The notes under the pieces are model-generated. The model saw nothing but the letters and a program-made list of their open reading frames with translations. It was not told the DNA's origin and ran no database searches. The translations under genes and the position numbers were made by a program. A DNA stretch of 64,000 bases from an uncultured Parasphingopyxis sp. (GTDB lineage Bacteria; Pseudomonadota; Alphaproteobacteria; Sphingomonadales; Sphingomonadaceae): the NCBI GenBank assembly GCA_947259005.1, contig CAMYKP010000006.1, positions 62,001 through 126,000 of the forward strand, in the 5' to 3' direction. Positions 27,671-37,627 of the stretch are shown piece after piece (position 1 is the stretch's first letter; the number at the start of each line of letters is the position of its first letter).

Positions 27671-27927
27671 GGCCGAGCGCGCCAGCGGTTGACCAGCAAT
27701 TGCTGTCTGTGCCGTGACCGGTTCTTGGGTGTGGCATCCAGTATCTTTGCGCCGCCCAGAAAAACTGCGCCCGTGCAGCACAGAGCGAGCAGTTCCCCCG
27801 CACGCCCCGGATACTGGATGAGATAGAGTTGCGCCCGGGCGGTTGCGCCGACTGCAAGCGCGTAGATGATCAGATACGCCTCGAAGCGATTTTTGATAAC
27901 GAACAGTCGGGCTACGCGCTTCCACAT
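27667..27927 (-). CDS. small membrane protein, function unknown
   Basis: 86 residues. It has two likely membrane helices (AYLIIYALAVGATARA and ELLALCCTGAVFLGGAKI) and a basic tail (KNRSRHRQQLLVNRWRARP). Its TAG and that of the convergent MBL gene share the four bases CTAG. A CtrA-like box lies upstream at 27993-28007. No family is recognised. The size and composition look like a real, conserved small gene. Confidence 0.6.
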   Translation of the reverse strand: MWKRVARLFVIKNRFEAYLIIYALAVGATARAQLYLIQYPGRAGELLALCCTGAVFLGGAKILDATPKNRSRHRQQLLVNRWRARP

Positions 27928-27955
27928 AAGTTTTTATTAAGCAATTGCCGTGCCA

Positions 27956-27988
27956 ATCCCGGAAATGCGTGCTTTTTCGTTTCGGGAT
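27956..27988 (-). terminator. hairpin after astB, possible terminator
   Basis: Stem ATCCCG(G)AAA / TTTCGGGAT with one bulge and a 14-base loop. It follows the astB stop on the minus strand. There is no clean T-run after it in that direction, so intrinsic termination is uncertain. Confidence 0.35.
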
Positions 27989-27992
27989 ATGG

Positions 27993-28007
27993 TAAACTGT
28001 AAGTTAA
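27993..28007 (-). promoter_or_regulatory. CtrA-like box before the small membrane gene
   Basis: Read on the minus strand: TTAA-CTTACAG-TTTA, one mismatch from TTAA-N7-TTAA, about 65 to 80 bases ahead of the ATG at 27927. Confidence 0.3.
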
Positions 28008-28020
28008 CCCGACACTATCG

Positions 28021-29274
28021 TCAGATCAGTTCATTCAGCGAGAGGGCGTTGTAGAGCGCCGTGTGCGCGGCTGCGATGCGATCCCAGAGCGCAGGGTCTG
28101 CCAGCGCGTCTCCGTCGATCGTTTCGGGCCATGTTGCCCCAATAACCTGTGCCACATGATCGAGCTTGGCCTCGTCCATAAGGAAGCGCGGATCGATTGT
28201 TGCGGGATCGGCGAGAACGCGCAGGCGCAGACAGGCCGGTCCGCCGCCATTGGCCATGGACTGGCGGACATCGACGGGGATCAACTTGCGGATCGGTCCG
28301 TTCGTGGCGATCATCTCCTGCAGCCACGTCCAGACCGCTTCGCTCTCCTGGGATTCGGTGGGCAGGATCAGCGCCATGCCGCCCTCGGGAAGGGTCACGA
28401 GCTGTGCGTTGAACAGATAGGTCCGGATTGCCTCTTCCAGCGAAACGCGGTCCGCGGGCACTTCGACAATCACCGTCTCTGGCATGATCGCCCGCAACTC
28501 GGCAAATACAGTGTCGCGATCGGTAAAAGCCTGCTCATGGCAGAACAGCACCGTCTCATTGGCCACGGCGACGACATCATTGTGAAAGGCGCCGGCTGCG
28601 ATGGCGGCGGGTGACTGTTCGGCGAACACCGTTTTTGCCGGATCGAGACCATGTTTCCGGGCGACGGCTTGCGAGGCGACAAGATGCTGGCGGGCGGGGA
28701 AGGGGCCGCCGCTTTCGCCATAGACGAAGATCTCTATGCCCGGTTCGCCATGGCGGGGTGCGAGCCGCATGAAATTGGCCGCGCCTTCGTCGCCAAAGGG
28801 TGCGGGTACGGGTTCGTGGATTGCGAAATGCTCCGTGTTTCCGAACGCTACCTTCAACTGCGCCATGGTTTCCGGCCATTCATGGCTGCGATGCGGCATT
28901 GTGACGAGATTGGCCGGGGTCAGGTGGCAGCGGCCATCGGCTGTGTCGGGAGCGGGCGAAACCGTGGCCGCATTGGCCGTCCACATGGACGAAGCGGACA
29001 TGGCATTGGCGAGCAGCACCGTATCGGCATGAGCGGGGTCGGTTGCCAGTTGCTCCAGCCAGACTGTATTGGGCCGCCGTTGCGGCAGGAACGCGCCCTG
29101 AACCAGCCCGAGCCGGATATTGGCGCGCATCTTCTCAAGCCCTTGCAGCGCGGCTGCGCGCGGTTGGGATATCCGGCCCGCATTTTTTGCCGAAGCGAGA
29201 TTGCCCAGGCTCAGCCCGGCATAATTGTGCGACGGGCCGATTATGCCGTCAAAATTGATCTCGACCAGGGCCAT
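28021..29274 (-). CDS. astB: N-succinylarginine dihydrolase
   Basis: 417 residues. Second step of the arginine succinyltransferase pathway: it releases two ammonia and CO2 from succinylarginine to give succinylornithine. An amidinotransferase-fold enzyme with FDGIIGPSHNYAGLSLGNLAS at the N-terminus, MSASSMWTANAATVSP in the middle, HNDVVAVAN with a catalytic His, and the nucleophile Cys in NGGGPACLRLRV near residue 360. It lies 26 bases after astA. Confidence 0.95.
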   Translation of the reverse strand: MALVEINFDGIIGPSHNYAGLSLGNLASAKNAGRISQPRAAALQGLEKMRANIRLGLVQGAFLPQRRPNTVWLEQLATDPAHADTVLLANAMSASSMWTANAATVSPAPDTADGRCHLTPANLVTMPHRSHEWPETMAQLKVAFGNTEHFAIHEPVPAPFGDEGAANFMRLAPRHGEPGIEIFVYGESGGPFPARQHLVASQAVARKHGLDPAKTVFAEQSPAAIAAGAFHNDVVAVANETVLFCHEQAFTDRDTVFAELRAIMPETVIVEVPADRVSLEEAIRTYLFNAQLVTLPEGGMALILPTESQESEAVWTWLQEMIATNGPIRKLIPVDVRQSMANGGGPACLRLRVLADPATIDPRFLMDEAKLDHVAQVIGATWPETIDGDALADPALWDRIAAAHTALYNALSLNELI

Positions 29275-29300
29275 GGCTGTGTCCGTCCGTTGGTGGGCGC

Positions 29301-30317
29301 TTAGCGCGGTACGTACCGCACCGATGTGCCGATTTGTGCGTTGAGGATTTCTGCAGCTGCGCGGTCTATAGCGACTTCATCTTCGCCCTGCGCTTCGACA
29401 TGGGCATAGCAGCAGCGAAAGGCTTCCAATGTACCCGTCGCGGCCAGGGAGTGAGTGTCGCTGGTATCCGAGATCGCGGAGATCCTCGCCTCACGCGAGT
29501 TTGCAACGCTTTTCACGGTATCGATATCGGCTTCCATCGTCGGTCCGCCATCGAAAATATCGATATAGCCGGCATATTTAAAATTCTCTTTTTCCAGCAT
29601 GCGCATAGCCGCGCGTCCGGAAGGATGCGGCTTGCCGATAACCGATCGGGCGCTTTCAGGCAGCATGTTGAGATAGATCGGATGTTTGGGCATCAGGTCG
29701 GCAATGAACTGGTGCCCGTGTCTCGCGTTGAATTCATCGGCTTCCTGAAAGGACATGCCGAAAAACTTGCCCGCCAGTGCGTCCCAGAATGCGGAGCCGC
29801 CGGCTTCGTCGATAACGCCGCGCAGCTCGGCAATGACCTTTTCGCCAAATCTCTCGCGATGCTTGGCGATGAACAGATAGCGGCTGCGCGCGAGCAGCAT
29901 GCCGAGCCCGCCCGCCCGTTCATTGGGGTGGAGAAACAGCCCGCCAACTTCCGATGCACCCTCATAATCCGTTGTCAGAGACAGGATCTGCGAGGTGAAT
30001 GTGCGGTCCAGCTCCTTGCTGTGCTGGGTAAAAGTGTTGATCCGATAGCTGTAAAATGGCCAGCGCTTGCCGACGGCAGCGAAAATCTGCGCCGTTCCAC
30101 GCACCTGGCCGGTTTCGGTGTTCTCCAGCGCCAGAAGGAACAGGTCGTTGGCGGATTCTCCCTCAGTCTTGGCGAAAGCCTCTTCCGACCGTTCCAGTTT
30201 CGCATTGAGCGCGTCACGGTCAGGCGGAAGGTTGGTGAAGCCGCCGCCCGTCAGTTTGGCCATTTCATAAAGCTGATCAACATCGTCGCGGCGTGCCGCG
30301 CGAACCACAAACGTCAT
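29301..30317 (-). CDS. astA: arginine N-succinyltransferase
   Basis: 338 residues, the single-chain form. It succinylates the alpha-amino group of arginine from succinyl-CoA, opening the AST pathway. It begins FVVRAARRDDVDQLYEMAK, a GNAT-like start, and has FLHPNERAGGLGMLLARSRYLF (CoA loop), AELRGVIDEAGGSAFWDAL and a DIFDGGPTMEADIDTV segment typical of AstA. Its ATG overlaps the preceding M20 gene's stop by four bases. Confidence 0.94.
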   Translation of the reverse strand: MTFVVRAARRDDVDQLYEMAKLTGGGFTNLPPDRDALNAKLERSEEAFAKTEGESANDLFLLALENTETGQVRGTAQIFAAVGKRWPFYSYRINTFTQHSKELDRTFTSQILSLTTDYEGASEVGGLFLHPNERAGGLGMLLARSRYLFIAKHRERFGEKVIAELRGVIDEAGGSAFWDALAGKFFGMSFQEADEFNARHGHQFIADLMPKHPIYLNMLPESARSVIGKPHPSGRAAMRMLEKENFKYAGYIDIFDGGPTMEADIDTVKSVANSREARISAISDTSDTHSLAATGTLEAFRCCYAHVEAQGEDEVAIDRAAAEILNAQIGTSVRYVPR

Positions 30318-31522
30318 AATCTACCCCTCTCGGCGAGCCTGAGCAGAACCAGCGCAGAAAGCTGCGCCCGTTCCGCAAGACTGTCGACCAGTAAAAATTC
30401 CTGCGGCGAATGAATGGCCCCGCCGCGCACGCCCATCGTATCGACAACCGGCACGCCGCATGCCGCGATATTATTGCCGTCGCACACCCCGCCGGTGGAT
30501 TTCCATGCGATATCGAGGCCCAGATCCTGTCCGCATTCCTTCACGAGGCCGAACAGTTTTGCAGCTTCGGCGTCGACGGGCTTGGGCGGACGGCCAAAGC
30601 CGCCATGGACATGGATATGGACTTCGCGGCGCGCGCCAATATCGGCAACCGCTTCATCGAGCAGTTTCTGCGCGCGCACCTGATCCTCGGTCGTCTCGGG
30701 CCGCATGTTGAGGCGCAGCACGGCATGGTCGGGCACGACATTGTTTGCCCCGCCACCTTCGATTTTTGCCGGGTTCACCTTGAGGCCGGGGCCGATCCCG
30801 ACTTCCAGCCTGAGCGCCAGTTCGGCCGCAGCAAGCAGGGCGTTGCGGCCTTCTTCCGGGTTGCGGCCGGCATGGGCGCTTTTCCCGGTGACGATGATCG
30901 ACCAGTTCCCGCTGCCGCCGCGCGCACCGGCCAATGTGCCATCAGGCAGGGCGGGCTCATATGTCAGCGCCGCAAGTTTGCCTTTGGCGGACCGCACCAG
31001 CAGCGCAGCCGATCCCGGGGACCCGATTTCCTCGTCCGAATTGATGACCACTTCATAGCCGATACGCGGAGCAAGAGCGGATGTTTCCAGCGCCTTGAGC
31101 GCGGCCAGCATTAACGCGATACAACCCTTCATATCGGCAACGCCCGGTCCGTTGAGGGTGTTGTCATCCAGCCATGTCAGCGCTTGGAACGGATGGTCGT
31201 GGCTAAATACGGTGTCCATGTGGCCCGTCAGCAGGACCTGTGTCGGGGCTTCGGGACGAACAACGAGGTGCAGATTTTGCCCGGTGCGACGTTCGGTTAT
31301 CGCTCCGTCGGGCTCGACGATTTCGCCGGGCACCGGATCTTCCAGCGTCAGGGCCCCGGGCAACGCCGAAAATGCATCGGCCAGTTCCCCGGCAACCTGC
31401 TTCAGACCGGCAAGATTGGCCGATCCGCTGTTGATCGATGCCCAGCGCTCCGTCTGCTCAAGCATCGGTTCTGCAGCTGCCCGATCAAGTACGGCGCGTT
31501 CATCATTTGTCATCTGTGTCAT
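30314..31522 (-). CDS. M20 family zinc hydrolase in the AST operon
   Basis: 402 residues from ATG 31522 (AAGG nine bases before; ATG 31513 also possible). A dinuclear zinc amidohydrolase: [10 protein letters not shown] (His and the Asp), GPGVADMKG (bridging Asp), [12 protein letters not shown] (catalytic Glu pair), [10 protein letters not shown] and [13 protein letters not shown] (last His). It resembles carboxypeptidase G2 and ArgE/DapE. It is first in the M20-astA-astB unit with a four-base overlap to astA. AstE, which is unrelated (M14-like), is not seen. I infer that this gene could remove succinate from succinylglutamate or act on another acyl amino acid; the sequence does not settle it. 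Confidence 0.85.
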   Translation of the reverse strand: MTQMTNDERAVLDRAAAEPMLEQTERWASINSGSANLAGLKQVAGELADAFSALPGALTLEDPVPGEIVEPDGAITERRTGQNLHLVVRPEAPTQVLLTGHMDTVFSHDHPFQALTWLDDNTLNGPGVADMKGCIALMLAALKALETSALAPRIGYEVVINSDEEIGSPGSAALLVRSAKGKLAALTYEPALPDGTLAGARGGSGNWSIIVTGKSAHAGRNPEEGRNALLAAAELALRLEVGIGPGLKVNPAKIEGGGANNVVPDHAVLRLNMRPETTEDQVRAQKLLDEAVADIGARREVHIHVHGGFGRPPKPVDAEAAKLFGLVKECGQDLGLDIAWKSTGGVCDGNNIAACGVPVVDTMGVRGGAIHSPQEFLLVDSLAERAQLSALVLLRLAERGRL

Positions 31523-31657
31523 CTCGTACGCCTTAGCCGGAGTTGCGCCTTGCGTCACCGCCTTGCATCCCCATTCGTCACACGGCATAGCGCGCACTTC
31601 TCCTCCCCTATAGTAATGGTGAAGGGTGCGCTTGCGCCCTGCGAACAAGGAGTCTCC

Positions 31658-33754
31658 ATGTCTGATTATGTCGATCGCGCGGGTTTGCGTGTTGCTTCCG
31701 GCCTTGTGGAATTTGTCGAAGGCGAGGCGCTAAGCGGCCTTTCCGTCACGCCGCAGGATTTCTGGCAGGGCATGGCTTCCATCTATCGCGATTTCGCGCC
31801 CGCAAATCGCGCACTGCTTGGAGAGCGCGAACGCCTCCAATCCGCAATCGATGCCTGGCATGAAGCGCGCAAGGGCCAGCCGATCGATCAGAGCGAGTAT
31901 CAGGCTTTTCTCACCGAGATCGGCTATCTGGTTCCCGAGCCTGAAGCTTTCACCATCGGCACCGAAAATGTGGATGACGAAGTGGCCCGTATTGCCGGTC
32001 CGCAGCTTGTCGTGCCGGTGCTGAACGACCGCTTCCTGCTCAATGCGGCCAATGCGCGCTGGGGCAGCCTGTATGACGCGCTCTACGGAACCGATGTCCT
32101 TCCCGGCAGCGCAAAACCGGGCGGCTATGACGAGGAACGCGGCGCGCAGGTAATCGCCGCCGCGCGGGGCCTGCTCGACGAATTCCTGCCGCTTGCCGAG
32201 GGTAGCTGGGCGAATTTCGAGGGCGGAACGCCTATGCTCGCAGACCCGGACCAGCTTGTCGGGATGAACGGCGAATCCATGCTGTTTCGGCACAATGGCC
32301 TGCATCTCGAAGTGGTTATCGATCGCGAAAGCCCGATTGGCCGCACGGACAAGGCAGGCATCGCCGATGTGATCGTAGAGGCTGCACTGACGACGATCGT
32401 CGATCTGGAAGATTCGGTTGCGGCCGTCGATGCCGAGGACAAGACTCTCGCCTATCGCCACTGGCTCGGGCTGATGCGCGGCGATCTGGAAGCGTCATTC
32501 GCCAAGGGCGGCAAGACGGTGAGCAGGGCGCTCAATGCGGATCGCAGCTATACGGGTGTGGAAGGCGAGACGCTTGTCCTTCCCGGTCGCAGCCTGCTCT
32601 TCGTGCGCAATGTCGGCCATCTGATGACCAACCCGTCCGTGCTGCTGCCGGATGGTAGCGAAGCGCCGGAAGGCATTCTGGACGGCATCATGACGAGCAT
32701 GATCGCCATGCACGATCTGCAAGGCGGCAACCTGCACAGCAATAGCCGGGCCGGCTCTGTCTATATTGTGAAACCCAAGATGCACGGACCCGATGAGGCA
32801 GCCTTCACGAACCGGCTGTTCGATGCGGTCGAGGACATGCTGGGGCTGGACCGCCATACGCTCAAAGTCGGTGTGATGGACGAGGAGCGCCGGACATCGG
32901 CCAATCTCGCCGCCTGTATCCATGCCGTCAAAGACCGGATCGTGTTCATCAATACGGGATTTCTCGACCGGACCGGCGACGAGATACACACCTCGATGCA
33001 GGCCGGTGCGATGATGCGCAAGGCGGCGATGAAGGAAGTGGACTGGATCACCGCCTATGAAGCGCGCAACGTCCAGATCGGTCTTGCTGCGGGCTTTTCC
33101 GGCAAGGCGCAGATCGGCAAGGGTATGTGGCCCGCGCCGGACCTGATGGCCGATATGATGAAAGCGAAGATCGGCCACCCGATGAGCGGTGCGAACACGG
33201 CCTGGGTGCCCAGCCCGACCGGCGCGACCCTCCATGCGCTTCACTATCACCGCGTCGACGTGTTCGAGCGGCAGAAGACGTTGATGGAAGAACCCATTCC
33301 ATCACTCGAAAAACTGCTGACGATACCGCTGGCTGAGGGAACCAACTGGTCGCCTGAGGAAATCCGCGAGGAACTGGACAATAATGCGCAGGGCCTGCTC
33401 GGCTATGTCGTGCGCTGGATCGACCAGGGCGTTGGCTGCTCCAAGGTGCCGGACATTCATGATGTCGGTTTGATGGAAGATCGTGCGACCCTGCGGATCA
33501 GTTCACAGCATATGGCGAACTGGCTGCTCCACGGCGTGTGCAGCGCGGACGAAGTCGATGCGGCTCTGCAGCGTATGGCGGCGAAGGTCGATGAGCAGAA
33601 TGCTGGCGATCCGCTGTACACGCCGATGGCCGACAATCCCCACAGCATCGCCTTCCAGGCGGCCCGGGCGCTGGTCTTCGATGGCGTTACGCAGCCCAGC
33701 GGCTATACCGAGCCGCTGCTTCATGAATATCGTCGCAAGGTGAAGGGCAGCTAG
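31658..33754 (+). CDS. glcB: malate synthase G
   Basis: 698 residues from ATG 31658 with AAGGAG at 31647-31652. It condenses glyoxylate and acetyl-CoA to malate. The family signature [45 protein letters not shown], and [21 protein letters not shown] are all seen, and the length is close to the usual 720 residues of the G form. Isocitrate lyase is not in the window. It is divergent from the M20/astA/astB operon across 135 bases. Confidence 0.97.
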   Translation: MSDYVDRAGLRVASGLVEFVEGEALSGLSVTPQDFWQGMASIYRDFAPANRALLGERERLQSAIDAWHEARKGQPIDQSEYQAFLTEIGYLVPEPEAFTIGTENVDDEVARIAGPQLVVPVLNDRFLLNAANARWGSLYDALYGTDVLPGSAKPGGYDEERGAQVIAAARGLLDEFLPLAEGSWANFEGGTPMLADPDQLVGMNGESMLFRHNGLHLEVVIDRESPIGRTDKAGIADVIVEAALTTIVDLEDSVAAVDAEDKTLAYRHWLGLMRGDLEASFAKGGKTVSRALNADRSYTGVEGETLVLPGRSLLFVRNVGHLMTNPSVLLPDGSEAPEGILDGIMTSMIAMHDLQGGNLHSNSRAGSVYIVKPKMHGPDEAAFTNRLFDAVEDMLGLDRHTLKVGVMDEERRTSANLAACIHAVKDRIVFINTGFLDRTGDEIHTSMQAGAMMRKAAMKEVDWITAYEARNVQIGLAAGFSGKAQIGKGMWPAPDLMADMMKAKIGHPMSGANTAWVPSPTGATLHALHYHRVDVFERQKTLMEEPIPSLEKLLTIPLAEGTNWSPEEIREELDNNAQGLLGYVVRWIDQGVGCSKVPDIHDVGLMEDRATLRISSQHMANWLLHGVCSADEVDAALQRMAAKVDEQNAGDPLYTPMADNPHSIAFQAARALVFDGVTQPSGYTEPLLHEYRRKVKGS

Positions 33755-33768
33755 GCTGGAATGCCGAT

Positions 33769-34251
33769 TTACCTGCCGAGATAGCCTGAAAACTCAACGA
33801 GCAGCTCTTCATAGAGCCGCTTTTTGAAGGGCACGATCAGCTCAGGCAGCGTGGTCGGTTCGGTCCATTTCCACGCCCGAAATTCCTGGTGTGAAGTCTC
33901 GATATTCACGTCGTCGTCCGAGCCTTCAAAGCGCATCAGGAACCAGCTTTGCCGCTGGCCGCGATATTTGCCTTTCCAGATCTTGCCGATCAGCTCGTCG
34001 GGCAAATCATAGACCAGTTCGCGCGACGCTTTTGCGACAAGGCTGGCCTTGCTGCTGGCGATGCCCGTTTCCTCTTCCAGTTCCCGAAAGGCGGCGGTTT
34101 CGGCATCCTCGCCCTTGTCGATCCCGCCCTGCGGCATCTGCCAGGCCTCGCTGCTCGAATCCATGCGCTGGCCGACGAACACGCGTCTTTCGGAATTGAG
34201 AAGCATCACGCCGGCACAGGGCCGGTATGGCAAATCTGTCGCTTTGCTCAT
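33769..34251 (-). CDS. rppH: RNA pyrophosphohydrolase (Nudix)
   Basis: 160 residues. It removes pyrophosphate from the 5' end of mRNAs, starting decay. RPCAGVMLLN at the start and the Nudix box GGIDKGEDAETAAFRELEEETGI (G-x5-E-x7-RE-x2-EE-x-G) at about residue 43 are complete. WYDLPDEL-like and KWKGKYRGQRQSWFL segments match RppH. Its ATG overlaps the stop of no upstream gene; on its own strand the esterase gene follows the same orientation, ending four bases into the rppH start. Confidence 0.93.
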   Translation of the reverse strand: MSKATDLPYRPCAGVMLLNSERRVFVGQRMDSSSEAWQMPQGGIDKGEDAETAAFRELEEETGIASSKASLVAKASRELVYDLPDELIGKIWKGKYRGQRQSWFLMRFEGSDDDVNIETSHQEFRAWKWTEPTTLPELIVPFKKRLYEELLVEFSGYLGR

Positions 34252-35222
34252 TCGGCGGCGACGGCCTGTTCGGGAACCGCTTCGCTCTCGATCTCGTCAA
34301 GGATCAGCTTGAGCGCGTTGAGGCAGGCGACAACATCGTCATGCGCCGAGGGGATAATCTTCCTCAGGTTTGCAAAGCCGTGGATATTGCCGCTGGCCTC
34401 GCGATAAACGGTGTGAACGCCCGAAGCGATCAGCTTGCCGGCGTAAGCGCGGCCCTGGTCGCGAAGCGGATCGAGACCGGCGGTAACCAATACTGTCGGC
34501 GGAAGGCCTTCCGTGTCCTTGAGTACGGGGTTGAGCCGCCAGTCGGTTTCGTCGCCGCCATAATGATTGCCGAACCATGCCATTGTCTCCGCCTCGAGCA
34601 GAAAACCTTCGGCAAAATCGCTCATCGAGCCGCCATCGGCCCGCATATCGGTTGCCGGATAGATCAGCCACTGGGCAATGACGGGAACATCCGCCGGTTC
34701 GTCGCGCAGCGCGAGCGAGGTAACCGCGGCGAGATTGCCGCCCGCGCTGTCGCCGGCCGGAATCAACCCCGTCACTTCAAGGCCCAGTTCCTGCGGGCTC
34801 GACGCGATCCAGCGCGCTGAAGCGATGCAGTCATCGGGCGCAGCCGGGAAAGGATATTCAGGCGCGAGGCGATAATCGATCGAGACGACCGGCAGATCCA
34901 GCATCCGTGCGGTTTCGGCGCACAGTCCGTCATGAGTTTCGATATTGCCGATCACGAATCCGCCACCATGGAAGAAGATAACGACCGGGCCGGGGCCGCG
35001 GCTGTCGCGCGGGTCGTAAAGACGGGCCGAAATATCGCCGGCCGGACCGGGAATGGAGAAGTCCCGCTTGATCGCGAGTTCGCCGGCCGGGCGCTCGGCC
35101 ATGGTGAACACCATGTCCATCATTGCGCGTGCGGTTGCGGGATCGGTCTCGTGCGTTTTCGGGCCTTCCTGCGCAGCCAGAAGGTCAAGCATCATCTGTA
35201 CGTCGGGGCGGACATAAGCCAT
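34248..35222 (-). CDS. alpha/beta hydrolase, hormone-sensitive-lipase (family IV) esterase
   Basis: 324 residues from ATG 35222. The oxyanion motif FFHGGGFVIGN, the nucleophile in IPAGDSAGGNLA (GDSAG), the acid in LDPLRDQG and the histidine in GNIHGFAN are all present, so an active carboxylesterase is likely, cytosolic as there is no signal. Its stop overlaps the ATG of rppH by four bases, so the two genes are cotranscribed. Confidence 0.92.
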   Translation of the reverse strand: MAYVRPDVQMMLDLLAAQEGPKTHETDPATARAMMDMVFTMAERPAGELAIKRDFSIPGPAGDISARLYDPRDSRGPGPVVIFFHGGGFVIGNIETHDGLCAETARMLDLPVVSIDYRLAPEYPFPAAPDDCIASARWIASSPQELGLEVTGLIPAGDSAGGNLAAVTSLALRDEPADVPVIAQWLIYPATDMRADGGSMSDFAEGFLLEAETMAWFGNHYGGDETDWRLNPVLKDTEGLPPTVLVTAGLDPLRDQGRAYAGKLIASGVHTVYREASGNIHGFANLRKIIPSAHDDVVACLNALKLILDEIESEAVPEQAVAAE

Positions 35223-35245
35223 CGGTCGTTTCTCCGGTTCTGTTC

Positions 35246-36589
35246 TTATTTTTCGGCAGTTATAGGCGCAAATGTTCGCGCGGCAAGGCGCGGCGTGAGC
35301 AGAAATTGCCCCGCCGCACGTATGATGAGGAAGATGGTGAAGCTCAGCCACAGGCCGTGATTGCCGAGCGGCGCGGTCAGCCAGAGCATGGCGCCATAGG
35401 CGATAAAGGCGGCGGCCATCGTGGCCAGCATCGCCCGGGTCCATGTCGCGCCGACGAAAACCCCGTCCATCACGAAAGAGGCGACACCGGCAAGAGGCAG
35501 GGCAAGCAGCCAGATATCATAATGCTGGACGGTCGCAACGACGGTCGGATCGGTCGAAAAACTTCCTACGATGGGGCCGGACGCCAGCGCGAAAAGGCCC
35601 GTCAGGAGAAGCGCTGTTCCGATACCGCGCAGGAGGATGCCACGAACCGTCTTGTCGAACCCGTCACGATCCCGCGCGCCAATCGTTTCTCCGCACAAAA
35701 CCTGGGCGGCATTCTCGAACCCGTCGAGCAGCAACGCGGTCAGCATGAACATCTGGAACAGGATCGCATTGGCCGCGAGGATGGTCGAACCCTGCACAGC
35801 GCCCTGCCGCGTAACAAGCAGGATGGCGAAGGTCAGCAGCAAAGTCCGGAGGAACAGGTCGCGATTGACCCGGAACAGCGATCCCATCGGACCGGTTTCC
35901 CAAAGATCGCGGCGTTTGGCGGCGGCGATCAATGCGCCCGGCTTGGCGCTGGGCAGCAACGCGATAAGGAGAAGCGCAAGCTTGCCGGTTTCGGAGATCA
36001 GCGTGGCAATGGCGATCCCGCTAATGCCCCAGTCCCATACCAGTACGAACAGCGCGCCAAGCCCGACATGGAGCAGGTTGATGACAACCTCGATCGCCAG
36101 CACGGTGCGGACGCGCCGCAACCCGATCAGCCAGCCGACCAGCGCGGCATTGAGGAGCCATGCGGGGGCCGCCCAGAAGCGGATATCGATATAGCGGGCC
36201 GCATCGGCCCGGACGCTGCCCGAGGCTTCGAGCAGATCCAGACCGACGGGAACGGTCAGCCATTTGGTCGCGAGCAGCAGTATTCCGATGGCGAGCGCGA
36301 TGGCCGATGCGCGGAGCAGGGCAGCCATCTTCTCCGTCTCGTTGCGCTGGCCAACGGCCTGGGCGGTAAGGCCCGTTGTCGCCGTTTTGAGGAAGTTGAA
36401 GACAACGAGCAGGCTCATCAGCAGACGCGCGCCGATCTCGACAGCGCCCTGCGCCGCCGCGTCGCCCAGCTGGCCGATAATCCATATGTCGGCGATCCCC
36501 ATCAGGGCGGTCGCAACATTGGTTGCCATGGCCGGGATGGCGATGGCCCAGATGGCGCGCGGATCGTGAGAGGCGAGGGGACGGTGCAT
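35246..36589 (-). CDS. MATE family efflux transporter (DinF-like)
   Basis: 447 residues with about twelve hydrophobic helices in two homologous halves. MATE features include [20 protein letters not shown] in the first half and [19 protein letters not shown] in the second. It exports drugs or metabolites by Na+ or H+ antiport; DinF-type membership is from general resemblance. Its ATG is head to head with the HDAC-like gene: the two candidate start codons share CATG at 36587-36590. Confidence 0.9.
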   Translation of the reverse strand: MHRPLASHDPRAIWAIAIPAMATNVATALMGIADIWIIGQLGDAAAQGAVEIGARLLMSLLVVFNFLKTATTGLTAQAVGQRNETEKMAALLRASAIALAIGILLLATKWLTVPVGLDLLEASGSVRADAARYIDIRFWAAPAWLLNAALVGWLIGLRRVRTVLAIEVVINLLHVGLGALFVLVWDWGISGIAIATLISETGKLALLLIALLPSAKPGALIAAAKRRDLWETGPMGSLFRVNRDLFLRTLLLTFAILLVTRQGAVQGSTILAANAILFQMFMLTALLLDGFENAAQVLCGETIGARDRDGFDKTVRGILLRGIGTALLLTGLFALASGPIVGSFSTDPTVVATVQHYDIWLLALPLAGVASFVMDGVFVGATWTRAMLATMAAAFIAYGAMLWLTAPLGNHGLWLSFTIFLIIRAAGQFLLTPRLAARTFAPITAEK

Positions 36590-36641
36590 GAAAGATCAGG
36601 TGATAGGCGTTCGCGTCTTCGCCGCCTATATGCTTTGTCAG

Positions 36642-37547
36642 ATGCTGCATTTCGTCCATCATCCCGGCTATGTCGCACCGGCGCCCAAGGGCAGCGCCTT
36701 TCGGTTCAACAAATATGGGCTGGTGCGCGAAGCGCTCGTTCAAAGCGGCCGGGCGATGACGGTTCATGAACCCGAAGCAATGCCGCGACGCTGGATCGAG
36801 GCGGTCCATGATGCGGACTATGTCGATGAAGTCATGGCGGCGACTGTGCCCAAAGCGAAGGAAAGGCGGATCGGCTTTGCTGTGACGGCGGATATTCGGG
36901 AGCGCTCCCTGCTAGCGCAGGGCGGGACATGGCTGGCTGCCCTGCTCGCGCTCGATCATGGCTATGCGGCGAACGGAGCAGGGGGCAGCCATCATGCCTT
37001 GCCGGATACAGGGGCCGGATATTGCGTGCTCAACGATCTAGCCGTCGCCGCCAATAGGTTGATTGCAGAGGGCCGGGCGAAGCGCGTGATGGTGCTCGAT
37101 TGCGATGTCCATCAGGGCGATGGTACGGCCGTGCTGCTGGCGGGCAGGCCCGATATCTTTACGCTGTCATTCCATGCCGAAAAGAATTTCCCGGTGCGCA
37201 AGGCGCGGTCGTCTCGAGATGTGGGGCTGGCCGACGGGTTGGGTGATGATGCCTATGCCGAAATGCTCTGCAACACGCTGCCTTTCATCCTCGACGATTT
37301 CCGGCCGGAGATCATCCTGTACCAGGCCGGGGTAGATCCGCATGAGCATGACCGGCTTGGCAGGCTGGCACTGACCGATGCAGGGCTGGACGCAAGGGAC
37401 CGGTTCGTCATACGGGAGGCCAGCGGACGCGGCATCGCGCTGGCGAGCGTTCTGGGCGGCGGTTATGGCGACGATCACGGGGAAGTTGCTGCGCGGCATG
37501 CCCGCAGCATTCTTGCCCTTGCCGATGAGGCGGCGAAGCATCGCTAA
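36642..37547 (+). CDS. histone-deacetylase family protein (acetylpolyamine amidohydrolase-like)
   Basis: 301 residues from ATG 36642, which begins [13 protein letters not shown] as family members do. The ATG at 36588 has a better ribosome site (GAGGGG) but would start inside the MATE start codon. Zinc and catalytic residues: [15 protein letters not shown] (His pair), [13 protein letters not shown] (Asp/His ligands), [11 protein letters not shown] and [15 protein letters not shown] (Asp ligand), GGGYGDDH. It cleaves acetyl-amines, lysine or polyamine. It is a cytosolic enzyme. Confidence 0.9.
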   Translation: MLHFVHHPGYVAPAPKGSAFRFNKYGLVREALVQSGRAMTVHEPEAMPRRWIEAVHDADYVDEVMAATVPKAKERRIGFAVTADIRERSLLAQGGTWLAALLALDHGYAANGAGGSHHALPDTGAGYCVLNDLAVAANRLIAEGRAKRVMVLDCDVHQGDGTAVLLAGRPDIFTLSFHAEKNFPVRKARSSRDVGLADGLGDDAYAEMLCNTLPFILDDFRPEIILYQAGVDPHEHDRLGRLALTDAGLDARDRFVIREASGRGIALASVLGGGYGDDHGEVAARHARSILALADEAAKHR

Positions 37548-37627
37548 CAAAGCTGTCATATTTTCTGTTTTGTTCCGGCGGCGAGCCGGGCATAGGAGGG
37601 GCAAATTGGAACTATGCGAGTGAAATA

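Noticed and set aside
35123-36769. 548-codon plus-strand frame opposite the MATE gene
   Set aside because: Charged low-complexity Arg/Gln-rich translation with no domain; the minus-strand frame has twelve membrane helices.
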